A stretch of DNA of 64,000 nucleotides, from assembly GCA_015680685.1 (NCBI GenBank), contig MNCI01016016.1, positions 1-64,000 of the forward strand, read 5' to 3'. The translations under genes were made by a program, and so were the position numbers. Below are positions 1-12,610 of this stretch, piece after piece (positions within the stretch are counted from its first letter, which is position 1; each line of letters opens with the position of its first letter). The notes below the pieces were generated by a model, which searched no databases, was not told where the DNA came from, and saw nothing but the letters and a program-made list of their open reading frames with translations. Source of the DNA: Gnetum montanum. Taxonomy: Eukaryota; Streptophyta; Gnetopsida; Gnetales; Gnetaceae.

Positions 1-53
1 GTGAACAATTGTGATTCATATGGTTGGGCATAAGGAGTACCCACTACTCATCA
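1..53 (+). repeat. 3' end of the 5' LTR of gypsy element A (cut by window edge)
   Basis: The first 53 bases match the end of the LTR at 7607-8482: both carry the block CATATGGTTGGGCATAA and finish in CTCATCA. The rest of this LTR lies outside the window. It is followed directly by a primer binding site, which fixes the element as plus-strand. Confidence 0.75.
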
Positions 54-54
54 T

Positions 55-71
55 TGGCATCGTTGCCGAGA
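55..71 (+). other. Primer binding site of gypsy A (tRNA-Asp type)
   Basis: TGGCATCGTTGCCGAGA begins one base after the LTR end. It matches the 3' end complement of plant tRNA-Asp (TGGCGCCGTTGCCGGGGA) except for transitions. A tRNA-Asp primer is known from Athila-type gypsy elements, which fits the lineage suggested by the coding remnants of element B. Confidence 0.7.
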
Positions 72-178
72 ATGGTGCTAGTTATCTAGATTAGTTATAT
101 TATACATGATCACTATAAATGCATTAACTATTTATCTTTTAAAAAATATTAAGTCACACACATCATTAACTAACAACA

Positions 179-1710
179 ATGTCTTTTTCACATGGAAGTG
201 ATAATGCATCACATGAAGAGAACATTCATTGGAGAACTAATGAGATATATATTGAAGAAAATTGGAGTGACCAACCACATGCAAGGGTTTCATATGTTCA
301 TGACCATCCTTACTACACTCAGGGACTATAGTCACCTAAGGTAGATAGTCCTAGAGAAGATGGAGTAAGTCTTAGATCAAGAAGGGCCTCAAGGCCTAGG
401 GCCTCAAGGCCTAGGACCTCTGCAAAACCTAGAAAAGATAAATCAAGAGACCATGGGGAGAACTATAGAAGCCATCATGATTCTCCTAGTTCCTCGTATT
501 CCTCTTCCTCTTCAACATCTAGTTATGATGAAGATGAACATAGGTATAAAGATAGAGCTCCACTATGGGGTCAAGATAAAAGATAGAAATCGAAACCAAG
601 GGCAAAATCAAAGATATCAAAATGAGCATAGACAAGATCATCATAATTAGATAAATAGAAATAAAAATTTTTACCATGACATGTCTAATGATGATGAACC
701 CTTGTTGGCCACTAAGAGCATGATGCAAATTACATAGGTAGTTAAAATACCCCACAAGCATCGAAGGAAAAGTCACATAAAAAGGCTTGATATGAATAAC
801 ATCCCTATTTCTAATCCACAACATCATTTACAAGCCTTCCATGATGCCTGTGTCTTAAAAAACATTGAAAGTAAGTGGTAAAATTAAGTTCTTTCCTAGA
901 AAACTAATAGATAAATCCAAAGTGTGGTATAGACTATTGAAACCAAATTCAATCCATCAATGGTCCATAATGCTAGAACTTTTTAACAAGAAATACCAAA
1001 CCTATGCAAGGGTATCCAACCTAAGGAAATGAACTTAAGGATGGAAACAAGAACAACATGAACCCTTGGATATGGCCCTAGATAGATACTATTCTCTACT
1101 CTATAGATGTCTAGGCCATAGTTTCTCTTAAGAAGAGAAACTTTTCTACATCATAGATGGGCTTAGTAGTCAAATGAGATAGATCCTTGGGATGTATGCT
1201 CAAGGTCAATTGTATGAACTAAGAACCAATTAGATCCAGAAGCTAATTGAGTGTGTGGAAAAAAAAGAAGGAGATATGTAAATAAGAGAATGTTGAGGAA
1301 TATCCTTGGGACCCAACTCTTTAAAAGAAGAGGATTCATCTCTATGATAAGGAAAAAGAGGTAGCCCTCAATGATGTGTTTTCACAACAAACCTTGCCAA
1401 TGCAATAGTCTATTGCTGAACTTCGAGCAAGGCTAGATAAGATGTCAGAAGGGATAAATGAGAAAGTTACAACTTACACAAAAACCATAGAGGAGAGAGT
1501 AACACAAAAAAAATCAAGTGATTAGAAAAAAAAGAGAAAAAGGGACCAAGAGATAGGTAATAACACTAATAAAAAAAGGGGAAAATGGCTATAGAAGAAG
1601 AGGGTATAGACTCAACCACCGAAAAAGATGATGGATGTGACATCTGCCTATATGACCATCCAAATGGCTATTGCCTATTTATGTTACATCTACATGAGTA
1701 GTAGGATTTT
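179..1710 (+). pseudogene. gag remnant of gypsy element A
   Basis: An ATG at 179 opens a gag-like region that aligns in order with the better preserved gag of element B (27040-28973). Shared blocks are a Ser-rich stretch near 480-530, the segment encoding NNIP.., HHLQAFHDAC near 820-850, and a late Cys-rich block near 1640-1670 (CDICLYDHPNGYC). Gag forms the retrotransposon capsid. The reading frame is broken by many stops, mostly TAG where B has CAG, and by frameshifts, so no product is expected. Confidence 0.65.
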
Positions 1711-2670
1711 GTAGGCTTTTTATTTCAATCCTAGGTTTGTACAAATGCAAATTCTTAGGAAATTACCTTTCTCATAAGGTAATTATAGATAGTTCAACAA
1801 CCAATCGCACTATCCTAGTAAGACTTCTCACCAACCTCAACACTATCATCAACCGTAGTGGCAAAACCCACAGTCATGGAGGAGGCCATCATCAAACTAG
1901 CACTACCCTTATTATTAACTGGACCCATCCAAACACTACATTCAACAACCTATTTTCCCAACTAGTTCTACTTCCTCTACCTCAAATCACTACTACTAGT
2001 CTCTTGAATATCATCAACCTGCAACATCTTCTATGAGATCACCACCTCACACCTCTCAACCTCCATCATATTCTTAATATTCTCATACTCACCTCCATCA
2101 TATGTCACAGCTGGAAACACAAGAATGCCACTTGTTCTATGAACATACATTGAAATGATAATGTCATTATATCTCCACCATAATCTCGAGAACGTCCTTT
2201 CTTTAGGATAGTTCCCACACATGAGCATAACACTTCTAGACCTACTAATGCATCTAAACTAGCATAATGCTAATCAAGTGCAACACCCTTCCTCTCACAA
2301 CTAATGTCCTCTAATTCTATGCAAAGGCCAACATCCATCATTACTCCAACACCTAACAAAAACAATGAATCTATCACTATGAAGAGACAGAAGAATCCAT
2401 GCATCACTAATCATGATAAAGCATGAAATCACAAGCTAAACATTTGCAAAGTTAATAGAACTCCTAATTTGATCCACTATACATTTCAAAACCAAGTATG
2501 TGAACCACAACCCATCTATGCAATTGTCACTAAACTAGAAGATACCTAGTGGATTGAAAATGAAAGTCTAAAACTATTTCACAAATGCATGGAGCATGCC
2601 TTCCCACTTATTCATTCTTTTTATGGTCAACAGCTTATTCATGGAGGAGATCCCACATCTTAAAATCAAG
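1711..2670 (+). pseudogene. gag-to-protease linker remnant; pol core absent
   Basis: This stretch is Pro/His/Ser-coding and resembles 28970-30240 of element B in pieces (for example 2505-2560 against 30150-30220), but it is shorter. At about 2670 the sequence jumps to material that in B lies after the integrase (near 33190, a T-rich run coding FFVLQFF-like residues). Reverse transcriptase, RNase H and integrase, about 2.9 kb in B, are therefore missing. The alignment was made by eye, so the exact deletion ends are uncertain. Confidence 0.5.
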
Positions 2671-4722
2671 AATTAATATGTTTTTTCATCTTTTTGTTTT
2701 ACAATTTTTTATCATTTTCTTATTTCTTGATACAAATTTTTTTCATCCTTTTCAACTTTTTTCCACACTTTGTTTTATTTCCTTTGTTATTAATCTTGAT
2801 TGTGAATAAAATAACAAGATATAGCCGAATAATATGAGGTTTTCTCTATGTTTTCAAAGTTATGAGGGATTGATTATCTAGACAATGAGGCCATGTCATC
2901 CATCCATCCATCCTATTAATAAGAGGTTCTTACCATGGCCATAATAATATTCTTTTCCAATATCAAACTAAGAACAAACTCGTAATCATTGTGCCTAGAT
3001 AGAAGAGTGAAGAACCAGGTGGAAATCCAAAGGGTATGACATCAAAGAGATTTGTGAAATCTCTTTAACCACTTCTATATGGTCTATCATGTTTCTAAGG
3101 TTGTAATTATATCCTTGTAGATCTAACAAAATATAGGAGTAAGTTCTACCACTATGTCACTAGAAAAACATGTTACCTATGCCTAAAGGTAGTCCTTTGG
3201 TAAGGTTGATAGAGATAAAAATAAAATAAAAGAGCATAGAATAAATTTTTGAGGGTCCCACTAGAAAGACATGTTATCTATGCTTGAAGGTTAGTAGATT
3301 CCTAGAAATCCATTAAAAAAGAAAAACAAAAAAAAGAAGTTCCATGAATAAACTCCTCCCTTACACAAAATTCCAAGTGATGATACTCCTTGCAATGATG
3401 GTAGTATTATGGTTGTAAATCTAAGAGATAAAACAATGTGATGTCATTGGAACATGGTTTGGACTTAGTTTGAATCTTGGAAAGAAGGGCTAATAATTAC
3501 TTTAACCATTAATAACACACAAGGATTCATTATTCCTATGGTAAGCCACTTCATGTCGCAATTTCTACAATCCTTTCTAAAATCCATCTCATCTCAGTTT
3601 TTGTATGATCATAACTTATGGTTTTATGTAACATAGAGTTATTTTCTCAAATTGGTGGTTCTTACATGTTTTTTTTGCTAAATAGGTATGCATTACATTC
3701 AACCCCTTCAATGCCTATAGACATTTTCAGGTGTGGTTATACAAGAACATTAAGGGCTAGAGCTTACTTTGGGGAGGATCCACTTGTATAAATATTGTCA
3801 CTTGTACTTCTCTAACACAATTGCATCATCTTAAACCTTCCTAGTGCATAAATGTCAATTTCAAAACCTTCCCTTGTATGCCTTATCATACAACCTATCC
3901 ACTCTATATCATGGATTCAATATCCATTTCTTACATCTTTCAAAGCTTTTAATTCTTGCAATTCCATTTTCCAACATTATTAGTGCCAAAATATGTATTC
4001 TAACTTACCCTAGAACTTTGGACTCTACATGAAACCTTCTAACCAATCACAAAGCTTCATTTTCCATCCTAGGTGTCCCCATAAAATGCAAATCCAAGGC
4101 CTTCAATATCGAATAGGAGGGAAGTCAATATTGGCTACCTAATATTGGATCCACAAAACCTATAAATACAACCTTAGTGATTCTTTAGAAATCATTTTCA
4201 TCAATTGTAGCTAAGGAAGTTTTTGAGTTTTTTTCTCCCAACCAAGTGCTCTGTGCATCCAACTTCCATACGTGATATCTAGCTCCATACCACTCTAATT
4301 TCCATGGTTTTCGAACCTATTTGATCTTCGAGTGTTTAAATTTGTTGTTAGGGTGTTTGTGTGGAAAACTTATGCCAAATTTTCAAATTTTTCTATCACC
4401 CAGAAGGTATTATATAAGGGTAAGAATGCAGAAAATCTTAAGCTTTTTAATGAACAATTAGTTGTATGCATGGCAGATCCTTTAATTTACACCCCTAAGG
4501 AATCATAACCATCATTATAAGTCATACAAAAATAAAAAGAAGTCAACTGTGAAAGGTTATAAAAGCAATTAACACTTTTTGGGGCATTTTTCTTGAAATG
4601 TTTCTAACCTTGCAATCACATGAACTAAAAACTTAATAAAACTAAGAACATGAATAAGGTATAAACCTATTGATGATAAATGAAAAATGCCTTAGTAACC
4701 TAGAATCCTTGATATATTGCAG
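2671..4722 (+). other. Post-pol noncoding region of gypsy A
   Basis: No credible coding frame. It aligns in blocks with 33190-34705 of element B: the block around 3165 (AGACATGTTATC-like) matches B at 33835, and the block at 3755-3785 (GAGCTTACTTTGGGGAGGA) matches B at 34288-34315. Near 4085-4175 there is a block with repeated AATATTGG/AATATCG words and the TATA-like CCTATAAATACA, resembling the U3 of the family LTR. It could be an internal promoter or a nested LTR scrap. Confidence 0.5.
4710..4722 (+). promoter_or_regulatory. Possible 3' splice acceptor immediately before the extra ORF
   Basis: The ATG at 4723 is directly preceded by ATATTGCAG, a plausible plant 3' splice site. Element B has the parallel arrangement TTGTGTTTGTAG then ATG at 34706. 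A spliced subgenomic mRNA is the known way env-like ORFs are expressed in some retroelements. Applying that here is inference. Confidence 0.3.
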
Positions 4723-7398
4723 ATGGTCCCAAAAAGAGGAGGATAAGGAGGACCTTTGTAGAGTGTAAGAAAATGCTCGAGGGGTGGTAGAGGCCAACTA
4801 GGAGAATAAGGCCCACTTGTTGAACATGAAAAATAGGAGGCCCAATCATTTAGCATTCATCAAGAGGCCCCTGTTACAAGGTAGTCAATCTAGGTAGAGG
4901 CTACATAACCATAAGCTCAAGCATAGGGACAACACCTCATGCTATCCCAAGAATTCCTCCAAGCCATTTAGGAGTGATCCATGTTGACATTGGTCATTAT
5001 GGAAGTGAACTTTGGGCCATTCATGGAATTTTTCTCTAAGGTGGTCAAAACTCAACTTCAGGCATTACCTTTATGGCACATCCTTTATAAAATTGGTGAA
5101 TGGTACCTTGGTGAGACATACTAATTCTAGCACAATAAAGAAGAGGGTACCACCATCAACATTCGTAGAATCTCTATTTTCCACTCAATTAAGGCCATTG
5201 AAAAAGCTCTAAGCATATCCAATGTGGAGGCCAAAGTAGCATACCTATCCATAAGGTCTAATGTAAAAATAATGAAGCTATGGTTGAAATGGACATATAA
5301 TAAAGAAAACAAAATATAAAATGAGCTAACTCTGGAGGAGATAATTTACTTGAAAATTAGCACATACCATATCTTCCCCATGAAAGGACTAAATAGGATA
5401 TCAACCTACGCAGCTAGAGGAAGTGCAATCCTAATGGATAAATGAAACACCAAACTTACCCAACTGTACTTCATGGAGATTCAATGATGATTTGATAAAA
5501 TAAAGGTAGGGAATATGACACTTACATTCCCTTGCCTAATTAGGAAGCTGTGTAAGTAAGCCAAAACCCTATGTTATACTAATGACATTTCCAAGAGGGC
5601 CTAAAATGATTGATTCTCTGAGTTGCTCAAACTAGCGACACCAAGAAAATATTATGGTAAAGAACAAGAACAAGAACTAGAGAAATAGTAAGAGTAGCAA
5701 GTTCCACCACCACCACCACCATAGGATTATAGATCCTCAATAAGCCATTTATAGAAAATTGCTAAAACTCTCAGTTGGGGAAGTAGGGAAGAATCCAATC
5801 TCTTCTATGTCATTGATGCTACCATTCAATCCATAGTTTCAACTTATTCATAAAGGGGATAAATTTCTTTGTAATTAGGAGGAGAAGCCTAGTGGTCATA
5901 GCAGATCTCTAGGAATGTTGCATCTTTTCAAGTGGTGCTTGAAACTGAAAAGGATGCCACAGTTGTGATCATGTAGCACCAAGATGCAACATGTGCAATA
6001 GTAGTTATAACAAACCATATCAAAGAACCATTTAATGTGCCAATTGTACCCCCAGTGGACTTAACTAAAACCAAATATACATAGATATTAGCCAGGACCT
6101 TGATGACGCTTGCAACTTATGAGGATGTACTCGATAGATTGTTGCATACTGGAAAGGTCATGAAAACCTTCTTCAACATCCCCAGTGATGTCACTATAGT
6201 TCAATCCAATGACATAGCCATCAAAGAAAAATTGATCATGGAAAAGACTAGGGTAGAGCATGTAGAAGCAGAGGTACACCGATTGCAACAAGAGCTTATC
6301 ACCTTGAGGGTTGAAAGAAGGGATCCTTCCCAATTCATTGCACCTAACCAGTTGAAGTAATTTTGAATAGAGTATATGGGCCAATTAATTGAGTAGAATA
6401 AAGTGGTTGAACAAGAGAAGGAGAAACCAGTCTAGAATGCCTTAGTTGCTAAAGCATAAGCATATGCTCATGTAAAGCCACTAACTACTACTCAAGAGGA
6501 AAACAAGCAACTTTTTGTTGACAACACAAGGTTGACCACTATCAAAAAGTAGAAAAACATCTTGGAGGAGAGCATCCACTAGTTGAGGGAGTAACTACTG
6601 AGGGTCAACCAAGACATAAGTAGATTAACTAGAGAGAACTAAACCCTCTCAATGAAGGATGTACGTGCCATATGTCAGAAGTCTACAATTGAGATAAGCA
6701 TGTAGTAGAATGAGGCCAAAAAGCATGAGAAGCTAAAAGAGCACTTTTAGCACTAGATTGGCATGTACATGCAAATCAATGAGAAAGAAATCCAAATGGC
6801 AAAGACTTCCATCAATTCCATGTTAGCATAAAATCTTAATTAGCAATCCATCCTAGATAGCTACGCCTTGGTCCACCAAGCAGAAGTGAAAAACAAGAAT
6901 CTATAAATTGAGGTTTTGAAGGTGTACATGGCATTAGCTAACTTTCATTATGCTAACCTAGCCATGTTAATAGTAGGTCATCCTAGAAACAAACTAGAAT
7001 AGCAAGTAGTAGTCACTTATGCTTTATACAAGAAGAAGTTTGTAGATAGAAAAGATGCTCCACAGAAACTTCAAGTAGCAAACATAGAACTAGAAGCAAT
7101 TAAGGGTCGCTACCATGGCCAAAGAGATGTAGCTTCAGACCTAGCTAGGAAACTAATAGATTATCATGAATTAAGAGAAAAGTCTAGGGCTTTTGAGGAT
7201 GAATGGAGGTAGTTCGCATTGTAGTATGTAAAAGCCAATCAGATGTTTCCATATCTATCATGTCCATGGGGTGTACCATCTCTAACACACATTGGATCAT
7301 CAACCTTGATGGTGCATGACCTGAGAATAAAGAAGGAGAAGTTGTAAGTGCTCTTTAATTATTACAAATTCTAGAAGCCTAACAACAAAGGTAAGTAG
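4723..7398 (+). pseudogene. Eroded ~890-codon extra ORF in the env-like position of gypsy A
   Basis: Reading from ATG 4723 in one frame gives a coherent protein of about 890 codons with no frameshift that I can find. It is punctuated by about 54 stops (hand count near 29 TAG, 19 TAA, 6 TGA), most at places where Gln (CAG/CAA) or Trp/Arg would fit. The longest clean stretch is 6103-6360. The N-terminal third is Gln/Glu-rich and then globular (NFGPFMEFFSKVVKTQLQAL near codon 102), followed by a Pro run (5707-5723). The C-terminal half is charged and heptad-like, suggesting coiled coil (KLIMEKTRVEHVEAEVHRLQ near codon 500). Athila elements carry an env-like ORF at this position, but I see no clear transmembrane helices and do not recognise the family. 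A captured host gene is the alternative. Confidence 0.55.
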
Positions 7399-7606
7399 CC
7401 AATGGAAGATTCACTGCCCCTTTCCCAATTTTTTTGTTTTGTCACGTTGTGTTCATTTTTTATAAAAAACCACTACATCATAAAAGAGTCATTTTGTGTG
7501 TTAGTTAGAGTTAGTCAATAATCCCATACATTCCCAATATTTTGTAAAGAACTTGTTCCTTATTTTGTTTAACTCAAGGATGAGTTTTCATTTAATCATT
7601 ATGGTA

Positions 7607-8482
7607 TGATAAGTCATGTTTTGATAGGGCTCTGATATCAAATAATTGATATTGGAGCCACATTATTGGGTATCCAATATTAGGTCATAACCTTCGATGT
7701 CAGGGATCCGATGTTGCCTCATCCATGCTAGCCTATAAATATAATGCTCAGGTGCACAATTTTGGGAGGGGGTGGTAGATATAGAGAAATCATGTTAGTT
7801 TGTTAGTTTATTTCCAGTGCATACCCATAGTGTGGTATTAAGTGATTGTATAACATCCTTATTAGAATGTGACATACTCAGACACATTACATGCTCAGCA
7901 ATAAAGATTGAGATTACTTCCATCATTATAACATCCAATTAGCTTTATTATTGTTAATTACTTAAATGCTTACTATTTTCCTTAGTTAATGTTTATCATT
8001 TATTGCTCTTTATTATTTTTGTCATTAAGCAGAATGAGTATGACTAATCATGAGCACTTAAGTGTAATTACTTGGTAACCCAATAGTCTTATCATTTGGT
8101 AAGCCCAATAATGATATGCTTGGTAATCCCAATAGTAGTTGCATAAAGTTCAAGGAGTGTACAGAAGGTTAGGAACAAATACTCATCACACATAGGCTAG
8201 TTTAGACTTTACATTCCATTGTTAATTAGATTAAATAATTAATTTCTCTATTATCATTAGGGGTAACATAAGGCTACAATAACATCAATTATTATATGCC
8301 TCACTTTGGTCTAAACCATACGTGACAAAGCTACCACTAGTCCAAGTGAGAAGACAATGAACTATGATCAAGACATAATGATCTAGATGCCACAACCAGT
8401 TACATCTATGGAATTCGACTGGATCATGTGTCAATGCTTGTTATTCATATGGTTGGGCATAACAGGTATCCACCACTCATCA
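7607..8482 (+). repeat. 3' LTR of gypsy element A
   Basis: Starts TGATAAGTC after a degraded polypurine region (TTATGGTA) and ends CCACTCATCA, the same end as the fragment at 1-53. TATAAATA lies at 7734-7741. The early U3 contains repeated GATATC/GATATTGG/CCGATG words like those of element B. Length is 876 bp against 817 bp for the intact LTR of B. Helitron coding sequence begins immediately after it. Confidence 0.75.
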
Positions 8483-10921
8483 AATTTAAAAGGCTTTTTT
8501 TTTTACTTTACCAACATATTTTGCTATGTACTTCACAAGAACATGTTTTCACAAAATAGGTTGTCGACCTATGTTAGCTCTCCATGTTTGATGAAGCAGT
8601 CTATGATGTTTGTTCAATCTATCATCATTTCTTAGTGGATCATACACAATTTCTTTTGACTCATAGATCTTGTATAACAATGAAGAGGTTTCACGAACAA
8701 GCCATGGAATTTTGCATCTACAAAGCATATGTAAACATAATATTAGAATTTTTTTCAATAGTTTTTTAAAAATATTTTTTCAAATACCTATTTGATACAT
8801 TACTTACACTATAATTTTTCATTTTTAATCATAAGTAGGTGTCCTTTCTACTTTTTGAATGTCTTTGAATTGAGTTAATTAGTTCTATATAATCTTCATT
8901 GATATCTTTGGTGAATATTTCTTCCTTATCATATGATGATAGGTGACAAATATTTGAATTATTTTCCTATATATATATTTATTTACAAAATTAATATCAA
9001 ATATAATACAATATCAACATTAATAATAAAAAATGTAATTATTTCATACCTCAAAAGATGGCATTGCAATGGCAAATTGAGGGTTCCATGCATGTACAAG
9101 ATAATCTACGAAAGTTTTTATCTTGTTGACTTCATCCTAATCATATCAATTAACTATGTCTATATTTGGAGCATCTTCTATCCGTAAAAATCCATGTACA
9201 TGAGGAGACCCTTGATGTTGCCTTTTGTACCTTGACCAGTAATCCATAACTTTTATGTCTTTCTTCAAAATCTCTTTCATAAAAACTTGGTAATGGTAAT
9301 AAATATACTATGCTATAACATGAGGATTTTATATGACCATTTGGTATTTACTTTGTTTTAAATCATTTTTATTTGAAACTCTTGTCATGTGTTTATATAA
9401 GTCAGGCCAATGGATATTAGTAGCACTTAACATGAAAAAATATAGTAGGAGATCCACTGTTATTCAACATTGATATCAACTCTAACCAACATTTTGACTA
9501 GTAAGCTCATGTACCTCACAAAGTAGAACTAAATTGTATAATATCATTAACAAAACTCTTGGATCCTTATGTAATCATTCCTTTAATTCATTGATATGCA
9601 TTGACATTTGATCTAAGCTCCTTTTAATAAAAATTGAGGCTATGTTTTATGCACAATGTCTCCTAATCATGTTAAAAATATAGTACCTAAACCTAAGATG
9701 TCTTGTAAATCTTCCATCTTTATACAATAGAAGATGTTTTTCATATTCATGTAATCAAACTTGCCTAGTTCTTAAGTCATAGAAATCACATTTTTCTATA
9801 GGAAAGAGAATAGGGAATGCCATATCAAATATGCCAAGACAAAAATATTCATTTGATGGAGTTTTATCTATTGTTGGTCAATTAATACTTTCTACAACTT
9901 CAATTTTATGTAAGTTAAGCCAATCTTAAATGAGATCATTCTCTATTTTAGAGTCAATTGTATTCATAATTGTAAATGATGTAATTAAAATTTCATTATG
10001 AATTTTTTTATGATTATTATTATTTAAAAAATTTGATTCGATAATATTTGATTCATCTTCTAATCCATTAATATTAATTATTTGAACTTTATCAATGAAT
10101 CATACATCATCCTTTTCTAGAAGTTCTTCAATACTTTCCAAATCTATTTCAACATCTTGGTAAAACTTATCATTATGAATTTTAAATTTTAATGTTGCTA
10201 GTACTCTTTCTTTGTTGATAATGAAATCATATGTTCCACTAATATGATCTTTTCTCTAAATAATAATCAATGGTAACTCTTCTAATTTTAGAGGAAGTTT
10301 TTTGCTATTACTTCTACATGTTGTGGAAAGCTTATTGTATGACCTCTATATTTTAGTTGACCTCCATGAGCTTGTGTAACTTGAATTCTGCAATTGAGCC
10401 TCACAATTAATATTTTTTCAACTTGGATTAACACTTAAAGTTCACATGGTTTTTCTCTAGGATCCATATTATTTGATATAGAAAAACATTTAGGATAGTT
10501 GTCTTTTTAAAATATTTGACATTCCAATATGTTATTTTTCTTCCTACTTAACATCACAAAATTCCTTTCATTACATGTTTTACATTCAAATTCATTTGAA
10601 ATAGTTTGTAGACTATTTTGAAATCTTAATTGAGCATATTTAATATTTTTTTTGTCTTTATATTTAAAATTTTGTCAAATTTTTTGAAAGCTTATTTCTC
10701 ACACAGTTTGCTTGAGTTTGGATAATTTTTTTAAGTTTCTGTAAACTTATTTGATCATTAAATTCTATTGATGTAACATTATTTTGTTTAATCTCTTCAC
10801 TTTGCATTGGCATAAAGGATTAGTTGTCATTAACGTGAGTTACTAATTTTTTTCATTTTCTTAAATTTACTTTCTAAATTCTTTCATGTTTTCTTAATGC
10901 TTCTAACTCTTCATTATTAAT
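8483..10921 (-). pseudogene. Helitron Rep/helicase protein remnant
   Basis: Reading the minus strand from high to low coordinates gives the ordered signatures of plant Helitron helicase-like proteins. These are the N-terminal block GGQLKYRGHTISFPQHV (near 10330-10380), the AFPILFP..KCDFYDLR block and LHEYEKHLLLYKDGRF (near 9700-9830), the Rep HUH nuclease motif SPHVHGF (9188-9208), AWNPQFA (near 9065-9090), LHQTWRANIGRQPIL (8549-8595), and the Rep tyrosine motif KYIAKYVGK (8505-8531). This protein nicks and unwinds DNA for rolling-circle transposition. The frame is full of stops. The helicase C-terminus is missing because gypsy A ends at 8482. Confidence 0.8.
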
Positions 10922-10938
10922 GCTACTTCTTTTTCTTT
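10922..10938. repeat. Target-site duplication of the LINE, left copy
   Basis: GCTACTTCTTTTTCTTT matches 16004-16020 at 16 of 17 positions. It borders the A-rich 3' tail of the minus-strand LINE, as expected for target-primed reverse transcription. Confidence 0.8.
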
Positions 10939-11410
10939 CTTTCTTTTGGAAAAGGTCGAGAGAGAAATATATTCCAAAAAAATTAAGGAGCTACACAGTC
11001 ACATAGCGAGGACCAGAGTCATTGGTCCCACACGAGCCAAGAAAGAAAGAACCCCCAAAGGAGCCAAAACCCACCCCGCCATAGGCATCCCTGCAAGCAA
11101 GTAAGCGGCCACCTCCCCCTGTGCAAAAAGCATGAAAACCCAATCAAACAGGTGGCAAATTGAGGCACCCCACCCCCCGACGGGTCCCCACCCCCCCAGT
11201 CCACCGCCGGCTACCTTCCGGGGGAATTCTGTCTAGAATTATTCCCTTGGGCAATGTGCATGCTGGGCCCCGGCTATCCTGGCCCCTCCACAAGGCAGCG
11301 TCAATTTTCCTTGATCATTTGAGTGATGCCCGTCATATGATCCTTGAGGACGCCCTCAATCCAAAGTAGCGTCTAGATCGGCGACTGAGTAGGGGGGTTC
11401 GAAAGTTGCT

Positions 11411-11434
11411 CCCCCCCCCCCCCCCCCCCCCCCN
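11411..11434. repeat. Poly-C run ending in an ambiguous base
   Basis: Twenty-three C residues followed by n, within the LINE 3' region (poly-G on its sense strand). The true length is probably unresolved in the assembly. A second ambiguous base lies in a C run at 15775. Confidence 0.9.
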
Positions 11435-11544
11435 TGTTCCGTCGGTGAGTCCTCCTCTAAGGGCTATCTTGGTAGGTTCTATTCTTGGATAGTGTCAGGG
11501 TGCTGGATCGTGGTCCCCTCACCGGACCCACGACGCTTTTGCTT

Positions 11545-12432
11545 TCACGACTCCTGAGGATCCGAAGGTTGGGCAGGCAGGGTGGGAGTGTTGGCCAACC
11601 ATAGGGCGCGAATCACCCTGGGATGTCTACCAGGGCGACGCCTCCACAGATACTCCAAAAGAAATAGCAGGAGGTTGATGGGGGTGTCATCGTGCATGCA
11701 TTCAAGGAATTTAAAGTGCACCCCATTCAGCTTGTGGTGTGACCTGGAATGGATGAAGTAGCGTTCGACCAACTTCGTCGTCGCCTTCTAATCAGATGAG
11801 GGCTGTCCCCTTAATATGTCCACTGGCCATGCCGCATGCGAACCCACCATCGGGGGGATGTGAGCGCCGCTGAAGGGCACCCTGATCGCGGCCAAGATCG
11901 ATGCAACTGTGATATGAATCTGCTTCCCTCTAAACACGGTAGTCTCCTTGCTCCAATTTGTGTAAAAGGGATGGGTGTCAAGCTCTGGGTCAGTGGCCAT
12001 TCTAGGCAAAATTTGAGTCCACCTCATGTGGGAGGCCCAGCGCCAAAGCTCTGGGCGACGTTGGATAGCTATCACGGGTGGTTCGAGGCGAGTATGTGGA
12101 TCCATCGCGGCAGTAATTTCATTCCAGAATTTCCTGAACCTGCGAAATAAGACAGTCAAGGGAGGGAATGTCGTGCCTTTAAAGATGCATTCATTTTTAG
12201 CCTTCCACAAAATCCAGAGCACTACCAGCATCGACGAGTTACCGGAAACAGTTGGGGGATGGAGACCCGTCGCATGCCAGAATTGTCTGGTAACGTGGCA
12301 CTCATGCATGAAGTGCTGTAACATCTCTGTATTTTGATTACATAGGGGGAAATGGTTACTGATTACCATGCCCCTAGACTGCAATAAAGTCTGGACGGGG
12401 AGGGCATGGTGGAGGATCAGCCACCCAAACAT
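11545..12432 (-). pseudogene. LINE ORF2 C-terminal zinc-binding (zf-RVT) domain
   Basis: The minus strand at 11788-12432 reads 214 residues containing FGWLILHHALPVQTLLQSRG, C..Q.TEMLQHFMHECHV, FW and VVLWILWKAKNECIFKGT. This is the C-x-C/H-C pattern and W-rich tail of the zf-RVT domain found after RT in plant LINEs. It is followed by a 75-residue tail frame at 11545-11772. The domain probably helps bind RNA. Confidence 0.75.
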
Positions 12433-12610
12433 CTTGATTTTTTCCAGGAGGATTCCCTTCCAGAGCTACATCCAGCACAGATCAGTCGGGAACTACTTCT
12501 GGAGGTACTGATGAGGATGCAGGGAGATCTCATAAACATTGCTGAATGACCTAACGTGAGCACACAGTTGTCTCCAGACGTAGGAGTCAAAACCAACTGC
12601 CATCCAGGGC

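Noticed and set aside
4723-7398. Alternative genetic code (TAA/TAG read as Gln)
   Set aside because: The stop pattern invites it, but the germin-like gene and other elements use the standard code with ordinary stops, and TGA and frameshifts also occur in the neighbours. Deamination of methylated DNA explains it.
11019-11369. Short frames in the 3' end of the LINE
   Set aside because: Compositional, overlapping on opposite strands, no similarity to LINE proteins.
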